From Pipra filicauda (lineage: Eukaryota > Chordata > Aves > Passeriformes > Pipridae): DNA of 64,000 bases. The stretch covers positions 3,200,001 through 3,264,000 of the forward strand of contig NW_024104620.1 in assembly GCF_003945595.2 (NCBI RefSeq), in the 5' to 3' direction. The notes below the pieces were generated by a model. It was not told the DNA's origin. It searched no databases and saw nothing but the letters and a program-made list of their open reading frames with translations. The position numbers were made by a program, and so were the translations under genes. Position 1 is the first letter of the stretch; each line of letters opens with the position of its first letter. Shown here piece after piece: positions 1-13,472 of the stretch.

Positions 1-84
1 AAGGAAAGGAAGTTACATGGAACTGAAATGAACTGAACGGGGCAAGTGGACACAGGTATGAAACGCGAACATGCAAAAGGCAAA

Positions 85-132
85 CGGAGCAAATGACCAG
101 TAAAGGAAAAAGGGACACGACGGAGCAAATGA
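85..132. repeat. Spaced direct repeat of 12 bp
   Basis: The 12-mer cggagcaaatga occurs at 85-96 and again at 121-132, 36 bp apart start to start. It sits in a purine-biased stretch (1-135) that also carries repeated gaactga-like words. This may be the edge of a decayed tandem array that continues left of the window. With only two clear copies it could also be chance or a local duplication. Confidence 0.45.
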
Positions 133-221
133 AACCTGTAACAATGCAACGTCCACTCCCCATTTAACATTCCACTCTTCCCCTTCCATTCCCTGTAAAC
201 TGAAACCTTCACCTTAACATG

Positions 222-349
222 CCCCTGTCCACTTACCCTTCCTTCCTCCCCCTTACCCTTCCCCTTCCCCTTTCCCCTTCCCCTTCCCCTTCCCCTTCTC
301 TTTTTTCTCATTTCCTTTCCTTTCTTTTCCCTTCCCTTTCCTCCCCTCT
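222..349. repeat. Long polypyrimidine (C/T) tract with CCCCTT hexamers
   Basis: The + strand is almost purely pyrimidine here. Positions 256-309 are 54 bases without a purine and 311-349 are another 39, separated by a single A. The core at about 260-297 is a slightly irregular run of CCCCTT units; the rest is TTTCC/CTTCC words. Mirror-like homopurine-homopyrimidine tracts of this type can adopt triplex (H-DNA), and the G-rich complementary strand has several GGGG runs spaced by AA, a pattern compatible with a G-quadruplex. Both structural statements are inference. The unit is not the vertebrate telomere repeat. Confidence 0.85.
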
Positions 350-3300
350 ATCCCAGTTCACTTTACCAAGTCCAAACAAACCTTGTCCATGTTTCCTGGC
401 AGACATCGTGCAAAATATACATGTGCACGTGCACCCATTAATATTTATTTAAAACTTAAATTGCACTGTATAATAATCAAAATAGATATATTTCTGAAAT
501 TATCACACATGAATGCTCAGGAAAAAAAAAATTCATCTGTTTTGTGCATGGCCTTTCCCCACAAACACAATGATTTGCTGAAAAGATTCCTTATTGTCAA
601 ACTCTAAATCTGTATTGATTGGTGCTAGATGGGAAAATCAGGTTGCATTGTAATTCCAGCTTGTTACCTCTGGTCCTGTGCTGGCAGGTACCTGCTATCT
701 GTGCCCAGGGGTAACTGGTGGGATTTGCAGTGGCAAGGAGGGCACAGAAACCCCTCAGAACCACCGGTGACCCCACGGGCACCTCACTTCCCCCCGCAAT
801 CAATAACGCGGCACAGAAGTTATTACAGGTCTGGGCCTTTTTGACTTCAAAGCTGCTTAGGCTGTATGTGGCATTAATTCCCTCCTGTACAAAAATGTAG
901 CTGATAATCACCAGGCTGAGGGGAGGATTTAGGAATAGAACAGCAGATTTCCTCACAGATTACAGCCTAAAACCTGGTTTCTTGGGATCAACGGGGATAA
1001 TTAACTGTAGTGAAATATGTTACCTTTGTTGAGTCGTACCCGGGTGATACTTGTGTAAGGTACAAACGTTTGTGCTGCTGAGCCATCCTGCAGCTTCCCG
1101 CTGTGGAGATGCCATCCTTAGTGTGTATACCTTTTATGGGGACTTGTCAGGAGATAATTTAGGCAGCTGAGACCCTGGAAGAGTCCATGCAAAGATCTGC
1201 CGTCAGAGCTCAGGCCTGCACCACGTGCTTAATTTACCTGACTGTGGTTGGGGTCAAATTGTTTACTTAAGAACTCACCCCTCTGTCACCACGTGCTGAT
1301 GGAGACTGCACCGAACGTCATTGCTCCGTGGAGTAGATGCTCACCCCTCCAGAAACTTGAGTCCCTCAAATTAAGGAGTTAGAACATGCTGATAGAATTC
1401 TTGATAGAAATTTGTTTGAATTTCATCAAAAGAGGGAGGTATCAGAGGCACGAGACGTGCAGGTCCCCAAGGGTGGTGACACCACTGGCTTTCCTTGGTC
1501 ACGCCACCACATGGCCAAGTCACCCATGTAGGTGGGTAATACTTATGCCCAGGCTTGCACAGATGTGTAAAACATTAACTAGATTTCCTTATACAACCTT
1601 AAGTAAGAAAAAAAAAAATGTTTCCAGCCTGAAATTCAGAGTTACAATCCAAAAGAGACAGTTTGTTTCCCTCTTCTCAAAATGTGCTTTGTAACCACAA
1701 CTTTTCATTGCTGTAGTCTGGGAGGTTGCCTGCTATTCTCTGAAGGATGGTGTAGACATTTATGAGGTTGCCATTTTTGTTCTAATCCTAAAGTAAAGTT
1801 CACATACCACCCTAGTGAACACACTGCCCAGCTCTCCAGATGTCCTTGTGTCAAGCAGACAGCAGACACAACATCCAGTTCATTTATTTTTTTTATAATG
1901 ATTATTTTATATTTTCACAATGTCTATTGAAAACCAAGTGGTTTACTTACAAACTTTTCCTTTTAAATTTATTTACATTTTAAAAAACATGCAGAAAAAT
2001 GGTTTGTTGCAATGCAACTCAATGGGTAAAGAAATGTGTAGGGATAGAAAAAATTAAAATATGCTTTTAATCTGGAAATGAAACCTTCAAAAAAAAGCTT
2101 TTAACAGTGGCCAGTATAAGTACAGGGGAACTAGTTTTAGGTGTGAATATAAATAAAGCTTAGTATAAAAGCAGTATGATGTCCAATAGTTCTCATTTGC
2201 TCACATCTCAAAACTGCTGTACTTCATTTTCTGTTAGTACAAACCATATAACAGAATATTAAGAGTCATTTGAGGTCATAATTAAAGTTCTTTGACATCT
2301 GCCTTTTTTCTGTTAGTCACGACTACCAGATGTCCATGTCATGGGAACTGAAAATTATTAGTCTAATCATGTTTTTAATAAAAAGTAACAGAAAGTTGTA
2401 TATTTTAAAGTTTCTGAGCATAAGCTTGCCAGGCTAAAAGAGCTTGCAGGACTTCTTCCCTTTATTTTTATATTTGTCTCATGTTTTTCTGTTATTGTTT
2501 GCTTTATTGGTGCAGTGCTCTGTTCTTCCATCATGTGCATTGCTCAGCCAGTTTGACCCCACTGACAGAATGAACTGAGTTTAATATATATTTTTGTTAA
2601 ACTGATACCTGCCTGTATTTCAGTCCACTGTGACTACACTGCTTGTTCCTTTACCTTTGTATTGATCAGTTTTATTTTATAGGGCAGCTGTACTAAGAAC
2701 ACTGTTGTTGTCGATTGTCTTTATTTCTACTCTCCTGCTGGTCTGTTCTTGCTGTATTGATTTGACTTTTTATGCATTGCTTTCCTTCTACCACATTAGC
2801 ACCCATTCACCAGTTTAATGATCATGGCACTGTACAGAGTACAGTATATTGGCTTGTTAAATCATTTCCATCATATTAATTTCTACTTATATGTAGTACT
2901 GACCTATTTTTACTGTGCCACTTCCAAAATTGTCTTTGTTTATCCAATGCTGGCTGTCCTCCACTGCTATAAGCATCCCTACTTTTCTGTAGCTCTATTT
3001 TTAATGGCTTTTTGTTTTGTTTTGTTTCCCCTTCTCTCATGATTCCTTTTTTAGCCCTGTTGTTTGTTTTTTTCCTGTACTATTACTATGCTTTAAAACT
3101 TGTGGAGATGCTTAATTTGATGTTATGAGCTAATCTGTTTAAACACACAAGCTCAACTCTTCTTCTTTCTCTTTGTCCTTACACCTGGACATGATGGTAT
3201 CTTGATCAAAGACCTCTGAGTTTTTAGTCTTAGATTTTTAGTTCCTGTTTGGATGAGGTTATTGGCACAGGTTGAGAGACCTGGATGCTGGGACTCCTTG

Positions 3301-4650
3301 GTGCCACACATTGTCATCTGTGTTATGCATTATATTATGTCATTAAAATATGCCACTGCTTATTTGGTCCTGGGGAGGATGGAGAGGAGATGGATGGAGA
3401 GCTCTGCAGTACATCTGGTTTTCAGATGTGTGAAGGGAAGGGGGGAAAAGGGAGATGGAGCAGGGGAAAAGCTAAGACCACCTCTCTCCTCTCAGGAGCA
3501 GAGGGTGCCTTAGAGGGGACTGAGGATGCCACACAGTGCCTGGAACCACATTTTCTGCTGAACATTTGGTGGCAGCAGGAACTAAATTGCTCATAACTTC
3601 CTTTGGAAATAGTGTCTTCAGTGCTGTTAACTGGGATATGAAGAGTAGGTTTTATGGACAGAGTTGGCGATGTGCTCCACCCTTTCATAGCAACATGTTT
3701 GTGATTAATAAATTGGGGGGGTTTTCCCTGTTTTTATTTCTCCCTCACCCTTTTAGTTTTGTCAATCAGAAATCATAGGCGTATTTGAATGGTGAAAAGC
3801 AGAACTTTAATCAATAGAGCTTTAATCAATCAATTTATCTGGAGATTCCTCACATATCTCCAAGCAAATTCTTTGCCTACATTAGCCATAGGCATGTTCT
3901 GACTCAAGATTGGGGTTATTTAACTCTTTTTATGGCCTGATAGGTTCACTTTACCCAGGGGATAATAGAGTGTAGACCTGGTATGATAATACTTTGTTTT
4001 TCCAAGCCAAGTTAGAGGCAGAGCTGAGTAGGGCAAAACCTAATCTGTGATTTTAGTGGATAACCTGACAGACAGTGTGGAAATTTGGGATGTGCACAAC
4101 TTACTCAGTTCCTAGTTCATGATGTGGTATGGAAGTCTGGGTTGCTGATTTATTAATTTTTTTTCTGGTTCACAAAAAATGCAAAAAAACAAATCTAATA
4201 AGTCAGGTTTTATGTGTAGTCTGGCCATGAAACAAACTTTTCTGAAATATGTAATGAAAAGTGACATCACACTCATCACTATCCTGTTTTAAATTTAAAC
4301 TACACTGCCTTGCATAATCAATTACTTACAGAAAATTGTAAAGCCCTTAAAATTCTGAAATGGTTTCTGGCATTTAATTATATAAGATTTTTGACCTGGC
4401 TAGGCAGATAATGTTAACACAGCTTTAATACTAAACAAGACTGAACATGTGTGTGCTTGACTTTTATTAAACTCCTACTGAAGAAACAGATTAATTGGAG
4501 GCTGATTCATTGGTGAACAGGCGTTAAAGACAGAAGGACCTTCTCACATTTTGTTCTGTTACCCAGGCTTATGCCATCTCAGGTTGGCAAGGAGATCCCA
4601 ACTGTAGTGTTTTGAAATGTAACTGAAAGAAATTTTAGAATAACAGGTGC

Positions 4651-4746
4651 AAAAAAAAAAAAAAAAAAAAAAGAAGAAGAAGAGAAACCAAAAAAAAAAA
4701 AAAAGAATCCAACCCCTCTATACACACACAAAAAAAAAAAAAAAAA
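4651..4746. repeat. Compound A-rich simple repeat
   Basis: Three long A runs occur close together: 22 A at 4651-4672, 15 A at 4690-4704 and 17 A at 4730-4746. They are separated by a GAA-rich stretch and by a short segment ending in CACACACA. I see no LINE or SINE body ending at these runs and no obvious target-site duplication, so I call it simple sequence rather than a retrotransposon tail. Confidence 0.8.
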
Positions 4747-5049
4747 GAGGGGAAAAAAAGTGAGTCATTTTCAAAATGCTGCTCTGATTCCTTCCTAGTC
4801 TCTTGTGCCAAATGACCACCTGACACCTCTCTGACACAGGTATTGCCCAGATAGGTTTTCATTAGTGATGTTAAAAGTGTAAATGGGATCATGGGAGCCA
4901 GCATCTGTCATGATGATTTCCTACATGATTATTACTTCTCCCTGCCTTAGAACAATTTTTAAGAAGATGTGTACAAGCTGTGATTAAACCACTTCAGATT
5001 AAGCTCAAAGTAAATTGAAAAAGTCCTTCTTAAAGCTCTCATTTAACAG

Positions 5050-5705
5050 TGCTTTACATCCATCTGCAAAATCAGAGCTTTGCTTGCGAGCACCCTCGGA
5101 ATAGCCCACTTCCCACAAGGTAGCAGAGGTTAAAAATAAAATAGCAAGAAATCCGTGGCAAAGCACATGTGAGATTAACGGGGTGAAAGTACCGGAGTGG
5201 AGAGCTGTTTTCTTCTGTCTGAGCTCCTCGTTCTGCCGCACAACCCCCAGTCTGGAAATCTTAACACTGACACTTTTGTACAGATCGGTTTGTTAGCGAT
5301 TTCAGATTTTAATTCAGCACCCTCGCTTGATTATTACTGACATTTCTTTTCTGTAATACCAGGAGAGAGAGAGAACGTGTATAAACAGATTTTTGCATGA
5401 ACTAGGTGGTGGGCAATTTTGACATCAGCTCCCGAAACTTGAGAGAAATGCGTTTGCTTTCAAGGTGTATTTCTGGGATTAAAAAAAAAAAAAAAAAAAG
5501 GGAGATGTGATCTGGGAGGCTCAGCTGTGCTCTTTGGTAGCTCCAGGTGGAATGCTGCCGATTTCTGGGTGTTTGTGGGAAGCGGGAGACTCTCCTGCCT
5601 TTATTTGGTTCTTGTGTGAAAGTGGGAGAAATGAAAGTATTTTGACAATTACCCATTGAGCTTTTCACTTCATTCAAATCCGCGGCGCAGCGCTGAAGTT
5701 GGTGA
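5050..5705. other. Patch with unusual CpG density inside the intron
   Basis: CpG is scarce in this window, but about 5080-5330 holds many CpG sites, and another tight cluster lies at about 5681-5692 (ccgcggcgcagcgc). The second cluster is followed by ttggtgagtggg, which resembles a 5' splice site at about 5701. An alternative first exon or an enhancer is possible, but I see no TATA box, no clear initiator and no ARHGAP15 coding frame ending at that donor. The regulatory reading is only a suggestion. A run of 19 A lies in between, at 5481-5499. Confidence 0.25.
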
Positions 5706-8025
5706 GTGGGTGTGCAAGGGAGAAGCAGAAAAACAAAAACACGTACTATAAAAGCAGGCTAAAAGCTTGCACAGCCCCCTGCAAATTAAAATCCCTGCAT
5801 TTTTAAACCATCTAGTCCTCTATCTTCGTTACTCCTGAACATTAAAGATACTGGTAAAAATTAACCTCTGATGTAAATCCCTTGGGTTTAAATATATTAT
5901 ACAGCTTAATTTATGAAATGGTTTGGATCTGTTATGTTTTATGAATGTTTATTTTCCCCTTACAATCCAAAATTGTAGAATCTAAATACCATTATGAAAT
6001 TGTGAGCTGAATTACGTTCTCTTACAGGTTTGTGTGTACACTTATGCTTATTGTTGTGCAGCAATAGCAAAAAATATTTGGGGAATTATTAGTACAGCTG
6101 TTTCCAGGATTAGGGGTAAAATGCCTTTTTTTTATGCTTTAGTTATTAGTTCGTTATATCTGGCATTCTACAGGTAAAAACATAAAACCCTAAATTGAAA
6201 GCTAAAAAAAAATACTAAAGGAAATGCATTTAAACCAAGATTCTTATCTAATGTTGTAGCTCAGCATATTTTCTGGGTTTCTAAATATAATTTATGAACT
6301 GATTTTTCAGCTGTATATATTAAGTCCCTGAGCTGGATTACAAAAATTTAATATAAAATACAATACATGTACAAGCAGTTTAAAAAAGGTATCTCCATGG
6401 CTATATATCATAATAAACTTTCTTAATATTTGCATTGCAACAGCTGATTTCTGATTTTTTTTTTTTTCTAGTGTAATAGAGCTAAAACACAATAGCTGAA
6501 AGGTGAACTTTTTTGTATTTCAACATTCCTAGCCTGGTAAAATTGTTCCGCTTGCTACATGATGTTATAAATATCAAGATTAGTTTCTTCTAAAATTACC
6601 AGTGCCAGCTGCATTCAGTTTCACATATTCTATAGTATTTTGTTACCAGTGTTCTCAGTTTAGTGTGAGGGGTTTAAAAATCAAATTAGTCACAAAAATC
6701 TCCAATATTAAAATCTGTTTATATGTTCCCCATGTATTTTAAATGTTGTCCATAAATCCATTTGCCTTGCTGAGTCAAATACTTCCAGTAATATCACTGT
6801 TCTCCTTTCCTTTTAGCTCAATATGCTCCTACCCTAACAATAACCATTTTAATATCTTCCCTGGTACCCAGCACCTACAATTTAGATAACTGGCAATCAT
6901 GAAATTATCTGTAGCAGTGGCTGGTCTATTTTTGCCTGTAGATTTTTTAAACATGAAAGCATAAATATATACCTATATTCTTTCTTTAAAAAAATAATCC
7001 ACTTCACTCTATTTTGACTGCAGTAGTCAAAGAATTTTTTAAGAATTTAATTGAATCATGAACTCTATTAGTACTGCAGCAGAAAGTAGCAATTTCTGCC
7101 ATCCTGAAGTCCTTACAAAATCTTGCTTTTGAACCTGTGTGTATTTAAGTTCTTCAGCTGACATCCTTTCAGTCTGGGAATCTGACATACGGCCACTAAA
7201 CCAGGATTAATTGAGCACTTCTGTGCAGTACAAAACATTTTTATATATTGACAAATATTTCTAAAAAATGGATTGGTATTTTTGCTGTTAATTGTTTCAT
7301 TACTGACCTTTACCTCTGTAGACATATGCAGTTTTCGTTTTTTTGGGAGAGACTTTCAAAATATTTTTTTTTTAAGTGTCCAATGCTCAGTGCTAGCAGT
7401 GACATTTTTACAGTCTATTCAGAAGCATATATTTCACTCTTTTGTATCTCATTTCTTTCTATTTATTTAAAACAACTTAGCATGGAAAATCTTGCAGATT
7501 TAAGTGACAGTGATGATGTACAATATGCATAAAATGAGCCTGTCCCTACCCGTGGTGTGTATTGCTAGGGACTCCATTGCAATATTTACAGTTAAACTAA
7601 ACTTTTTCAAATGAAGCAAAATTGCATTTGTTTTGCAGATTTGCTCATCATTAAATGTGAAACATTTCACATTTGTCTTTTTGAGTAATTGGCTTTTTAA
7701 AATGATAAGGTGCTCTGAACACTTGTTATGTGGATAGGTCTGACGTTGTATCCCAGAAATCCATATGCCATACAGACAGAACAGAAGAAAGATATTCACA
7801 AGCATGTCACAGATTGGACTGAAGCAAGCCAAAAACCAAAGTGCCATGGCATTAACAATAGCACCAGATTTACTGTCACGATTGCAATCTGTGCTGTATC
7901 ATAGACAGAAGGAGAACTTTTGATAGGTAACACCTCAGTGTTTTTTAAATCTTTTTGGCAAATTATCATTTTCATTATATTTTTGCCTGCCATATAATAT
8001 TATTATAATTGTATTAAGTCACTCT

Positions 8026-8054
8026 CACACACACACACACACATGCACACGCAC
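8026..8054. repeat. CA dinucleotide microsatellite
   Basis: An uninterrupted CA run covers about 8026-8043 and continues with interruptions (catgcacacgcac) to 8054. It is an ordinary intronic microsatellite, probably length-polymorphic. Confidence 0.9.
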
Positions 8055-8204
8055 AAAGTTTATTAGCCCTCAACAAAAGGGCTGATTTATCTCCCGTGCT
8101 AACTATTCTTCAACAAATAGGAAGGTATTTTATTAAAAATTAACACACATTTGAGGGCAAATCATCCACAAAAGTAGCAGGGATTTTTCAAATGGGCATT
8201 AAGT

Positions 8205-8267
8205 TAATAAAATCTTATTTAAGAAAGTCTTAGCTAATAAAATCTTAGCTAATATAGCTAATAAAGG
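8205..8267. repeat. Short AT-rich tandem duplications
   Basis: The words taataaaatctta and tagctaata recur: taataaaatctta at about 8206 and 8236, and tagctaata in three partly overlapping copies between 8231 and 8265. This is local slippage or duplication in unique intronic sequence. No function is indicated. Confidence 0.6.
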
Positions 8268-11200
8268 TACAGAAAAAAGCCATGTGCACCAATAACAACT
8301 CAACAGCTCAGAAGTTTCCAAAGTTTGAAGGTGATAAAGAAGCAAAATTAGGGGAAAAAATTTTTTCTGGGGCTCAATCCCAACTGACTGCATTTTCCCA
8401 TTGCAGGCATGTAGATGTTTCTTTTTGACCATAAAATTGTACATTTTCTTCTCGTGTAAAAAAAGCTGCATAAAGCAGATTTGGCAATACCATAATTCAT
8501 GTTGAGCTCTGGTAAGTGCTGAAAAAGATTTACAAACTCACAGCTTGACACTGAGCCCACATGTTGGGTAGAGTAGAGAAAAAGCTCTAGAAATACTACA
8601 TAGAGCTTCCTGGCAGCAAACAGAGAAACATCAGTCAATTGTTTTTCTGAATTGAAAGCCACCTTGGGACCTTGTTGAAAATAACGTCTCTGCCTATCTT
8701 TTCTGCAGTTTAAATTACCTGGCTGGGGGAGTTGTCCTGGGGCCATTCACAATAGGCTCTTTAGTGAAAGAAAAACACTGAAATTCTCACTTTGTATGAA
8801 TTATAGATTTGAAACACAGTTCACGTAGGAAATGAGAATCGCGACAGCGCAGGCAAACCTACCTAAACACAAGTCTGGGTGTTGCTACCTTCTTTGCACT
8901 GGAAAATACTTTTTTTTTATACTTTTTGAGCATCCTCTTCTGCAAGCCTTCATCTCAGATATCTCCCTTGTCTGAAATCATTGGAACTACTCGTGTGAGA
9001 AACGGTTGCTTGCATAATTTAGCTCGCTACGTTGTACTTAAAACTATATTGGCAGCTTAGTTTGGGCTTGATATTCTTTGAAACGTTTCAAAGTTTACAG
9101 TGGTGCTGCTGCTGTGTTTTGCATTCGCTCCCATAAAATACTGTGTTGCCACAAAATGTTGTGGGAGCTTCATTTAAATACCATGAGCTGTGCACGCCTG
9201 CCTGGAGTCTGGGGAAAATCAGAAATTGCTTTAAATTTTGTTTGAAACCAACAGTAGTAAATTTTTAACAACTTTCTTTTTTTTCCTCTCCCAGTTTCTA
9301 AAGGTTTGGCAAAGCGTATGATGGTTTAGGTTTGCTTCAGTTTGAGGGGAGCATCTACACATGTCTCAAGTCTCCACTCATGCTGATGGAGACATTGCTA
9401 AAGATAAATTATTATTAGCAGCAGCTCAACTTCCACTTTCCTGGATTTTTCTTGTTACTGTGATTTGTGTAGGGAGGAAACACGTGAAAGGGTTAAAGAT
9501 CTAAAAGGTGAATCCTCTTTGAGGATGTTGCCATGAGTGACAGCATGTGGTTTTACCTGCTCCCCCCTCTCAGGTGTGAAGGGATGTGCAGGTGTTTGAT
9601 ATTTTCTCCCAGACCTGGGACTGTTGGAGTTTACCACTCTGGGAAGGGCAACTCCTTGAATAAACCTAATTGTAACTCTCCTACCTGCTTGCAGAGCTTG
9701 ACTGTCTCTCTGATCTTCAGTACCAGAGTCAATAATTTGTTTGAACAAGTTCTCCATCTAATCACTGACACGCTTCAAGCCTATAGTGAGCTCTGTATCC
9801 ATGCAAATGCATCTTTTTTAAGTGCTTGTGTAGATTTAAGGGCATTGTTTCCTTGTAAAATGGAAATCAGAGATTTCCTCACATAAATGCTGCAGTCCTT
9901 AATAAGGGATGGATGAACAGCAACTTTCTAAGTTTATTTAATTTTACAGTAATTTTATCCTTATATTCCGTATTTGGGATATTTTTAAAGAAGAGAAATA
10001 ACACTTTTAAATCTGTATCAAATCAAATGCCTCAGATTTTCTTCAACCACTCTTATCTTCTTAGAGTAGTCACTGAATGAATGGTTTCAATTCAGAAATT
10101 AAAGGCATTTATGAACAGATTTTTTTCAACTTTATCAGCTGCTGCTCAATTCTCATTGTATTGATATAATGGTACTTCAAGATAAATAAAGAAATTTGGG
10201 ACTTGAACAATTTAAATAACGAGACAGGAAACCGGATTAAAATGGGGACCATTCACGCTCCGCACGACAGCTCGGAGGACTCTGGCAGAAGAGTAACCAG
10301 CTCAGTGAAAAATCAGAAACTGTGATTGCTACTTAACACTGCAGCTTTTCACAGTAGCTCAGCATAAAGTTATTTAGCACAGGTGTTTCTGTAAGTCTGA
10401 TACATTGGGAAAATTCACAAGGTTCTCCGGCTCTCTTGCTCCGTGTCGGCTGTGAAGTTGGTCCTGCGAAGCAGCAAGCGGGTTTCTAGTAGCAAAGAGA
10501 GTGTGGAGGCAAATGAGCAAGTTCAAAAGTAGGGACTGATCTAGATTCACTTGCTTGGTTGCTAATTTTTGTAACACGTGACAGTAGTGAGGTGAGTGAC
10601 CTGTCATTGAGCAAAAGCAGCGAAAAAGAGGGATGAGTTATGGTTCGGAGTTAAGCGTGAAACTAAGATCCTGTTCTCTCTGTCGATAAAAGCAGCTTTC
10701 CAAATAACATGGATATCAGTCCCCCTCCTCTGTTAAACAAGGGTTTTGATAAATATTCACCTATTTTAGTATTTCTCACTAGTTTGTTTGGGCATGGTGT
10801 GTTTCTCTGTTATCAGCCTGCTGGTTTGCATTTCAACAAGAGATAAAATTGGTATAATTGAATTTCTAAACACCTAAAAAAACTCTCAGCAATTTTTTTT
10901 TCTTTTATTTCTCAAGTTCTGGCAGTATCTAATTTATGGCTTAATTCTTTGTAAGGTCGTCCTCTAAATGAATGACTCCTAGTTAATCTCAGATATTATG
11001 AGCTTGGCTGTGATAGAGAATCAGCTCATCTGTCCTCAGAAAGAAAAGAGTGAGTTATGTGGATTGTTGACAATTGAAGACTAAGAGTTTAGCTAAAAGC
11101 TAGGTACAGTTTCTTACATAGTTGTTTTTCTCTCATTATTTTCAAGATATTTTGGCTGTCTTTTTAATAATATAGCCAACACTTAAAAAAAATCATACTT

Positions 11201-13472
11201 TTTTTTTCTCCAAGTAGGTATATAAGATTATTACTGCGTGTTTCCTTCTAACAGCGAAGGAGCCAATAGATGGTGGGGGGTTTTTTGTAGTTATTTTTGG
11301 TTTTCTCCCCCTCTAATTCCTTGATGAGGCATTCTTTTCTCTCAATTGGGCTGAAAGGTATAGCTTTCTTTTACTGTTAGGCTTACAAGTGATAGCTAAC
11401 TTTATTTCTTGTGGTTCTGCTGTTAATTTACATGCAGCTCTTACTGGCTGTCACTAACATATCTTTTGTTCCCTGAATTATTCGCTCTGTGAATAAATAT
11501 AACTTTTCTGCTATTTTCTGCTCAGGCTGATTGGCTCATTTCACTCTTGTGACTGAAAACAGCTCAAGCACTCAGATTCTGCACGTTGCCTATTTCTTAA
11601 TGAAGTACCTTGCTGAATCAGGGCTACCGTGTTCCGGCAGATGAAAGGGAAGCACATGAGAAGCTGCACTGCCAGGTTCTGCTTTGAATGTTTTCCTTTT
11701 AATCAATTTTTAGACTTATTAGCATAGAGGATCATGGTTTTTGAGAAACAAATAAAAGCTTCAAGTCTGAGTCTTGAAAGCGTTGGGAAATGTTAATGTA
11801 ATTGGTTCTGTTTATAGTTCAAACTCGCTTGCATGTCTCTGCTTAGACACGACTGGTAGAGTTTGGCAGCTGGTAGCTCTTCCAGCTCAGCTCTAATAAG
11901 TTAGTACCCCAAATCACTGGGAAGTAACTTATGAATTTCCTTTGTCAGAATCAAGATTCTGAGAGCATTCTTAATTATCTTAGTGGTAAGAGAACGTTGT
12001 AAGTGTTAGGTCATGGGTCGGATTGTAACATAACAACGGTAACATAACACTTTCAAAAACTCAAGCCTGGAATTCCAGTTTCCTTAAGACTTTCTCTTTT
12101 ACCTCTCAGTTTAACGTCTATGCTACTGATGGGATGTTGCTTTTGATTTGTCCTGTGTTGTGGAGTGTGGTGAGGGCGATAATGTACCCAGAATTTCGAA
12201 CAACATGGTGAGGAGGGCAAGAAATGTGTGGGTCAGGGGTCTGTGAGGAGATGCTCTGGTCACAGCCCCTGTGTATCTGCACTTTGGGTTGCTGTATAAC
12301 CACAGGTCTCTTGACACAGCATCCTCAGTGCTCAAATTAATATGCAAAGATGACACCTTTGGACAAGGAGGCCATGATGTGTTTTAAACCACTTCAGTTC
12401 TTTGCCATGGGTGCTGTACATTTACTAGTGGCAAGAAGTGAAGCAACAATAATGGTGTTAAAGGGATTCAGATAAATGTGGTTTTATGGCACGGAGAACT
12501 CGACCCCCAAATACTCGACCATTCCTGGCCTTGATAATTTTGTGTATTTTTAGCTTCCCTTATATTTAGATTCTGGAGTTCCTGAACAAGCTATCACCCC
12601 AAACCTGCATTTGCCTGTACTCCATCATCCCAAAGCTTGCAATAGAAACGAATATCAGGCTTTCAGACGCAGCATATTTAGAAAAGAGAGACCGTCTGCC
12701 AAATTCCCAAAATCCACTTCCCAATTCCCCTCACGAATAGCAGGAAATTACTTGTTATCAGTGGGTAATTCAGCCACAAACGTTATTGATTATCCAACCT
12801 CAATCTTTACAGTGTTGATGGCCAAATATTTTGCAATCATTCTCCCTATTTAAAACTAGAAGATGTGATTTTTATTTTGGAAAAATAGAGTTTTTCAAAT
12901 TTTCTGCATGCCACATCATATTGTGGCGCGTCCCTCCAGATTGTCCAGTGTGATAGTCAGAAGCTTGACTGACAGATGTCAAAGTGTACATCATGTTCTA
13001 ATACATGAGAAAAACTTATATTATTTAAAAAAAAAAATCAGGTACTTGCAAAAACTATACATATTTTTAAAATAATGTTTTTTCTTTTAGTGTTTTTTAT
13101 TTGGTATATCCCAGTGCATACCAGAAACTCTAAGATCTAGAGAGGAAGTATGTGTTTCTTATATTTTTTCCTAATTTCACTGTATTTCTTACAATTGCAG
13201 AAGTTGATCCAAGTAGGTTCTCTTCTTTCTGAGCTACACAGTTAGACAAATGAGTAGTTTTTCACCCAATGACCACTGGCTGACCAAACTCAGTTAGTTT
13301 AAGAAATTCCCCGAGTTTTGAGCTATATTCTTCCTGCATAGAAAAGCTCCACTTAGCCACTTATTGTGATGAGATGATTTGATATTTTGGTTATACATTA
13401 TTTTTAAATAACATTTTCAGTAATCTTCTGTCATTACTAAACTACCACATAGAGCAGTTGATAAACTTAAAG

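Noticed and set aside
222..349. Interstitial telomere repeat
   Set aside because: The unit is CCCCTT, not CCCTAA, so it is not the vertebrate telomere sequence.
8348..8746. 132-codon antisense frame
   Set aside because: No motif, no splice context, and it begins and ends in ordinary intronic sequence.
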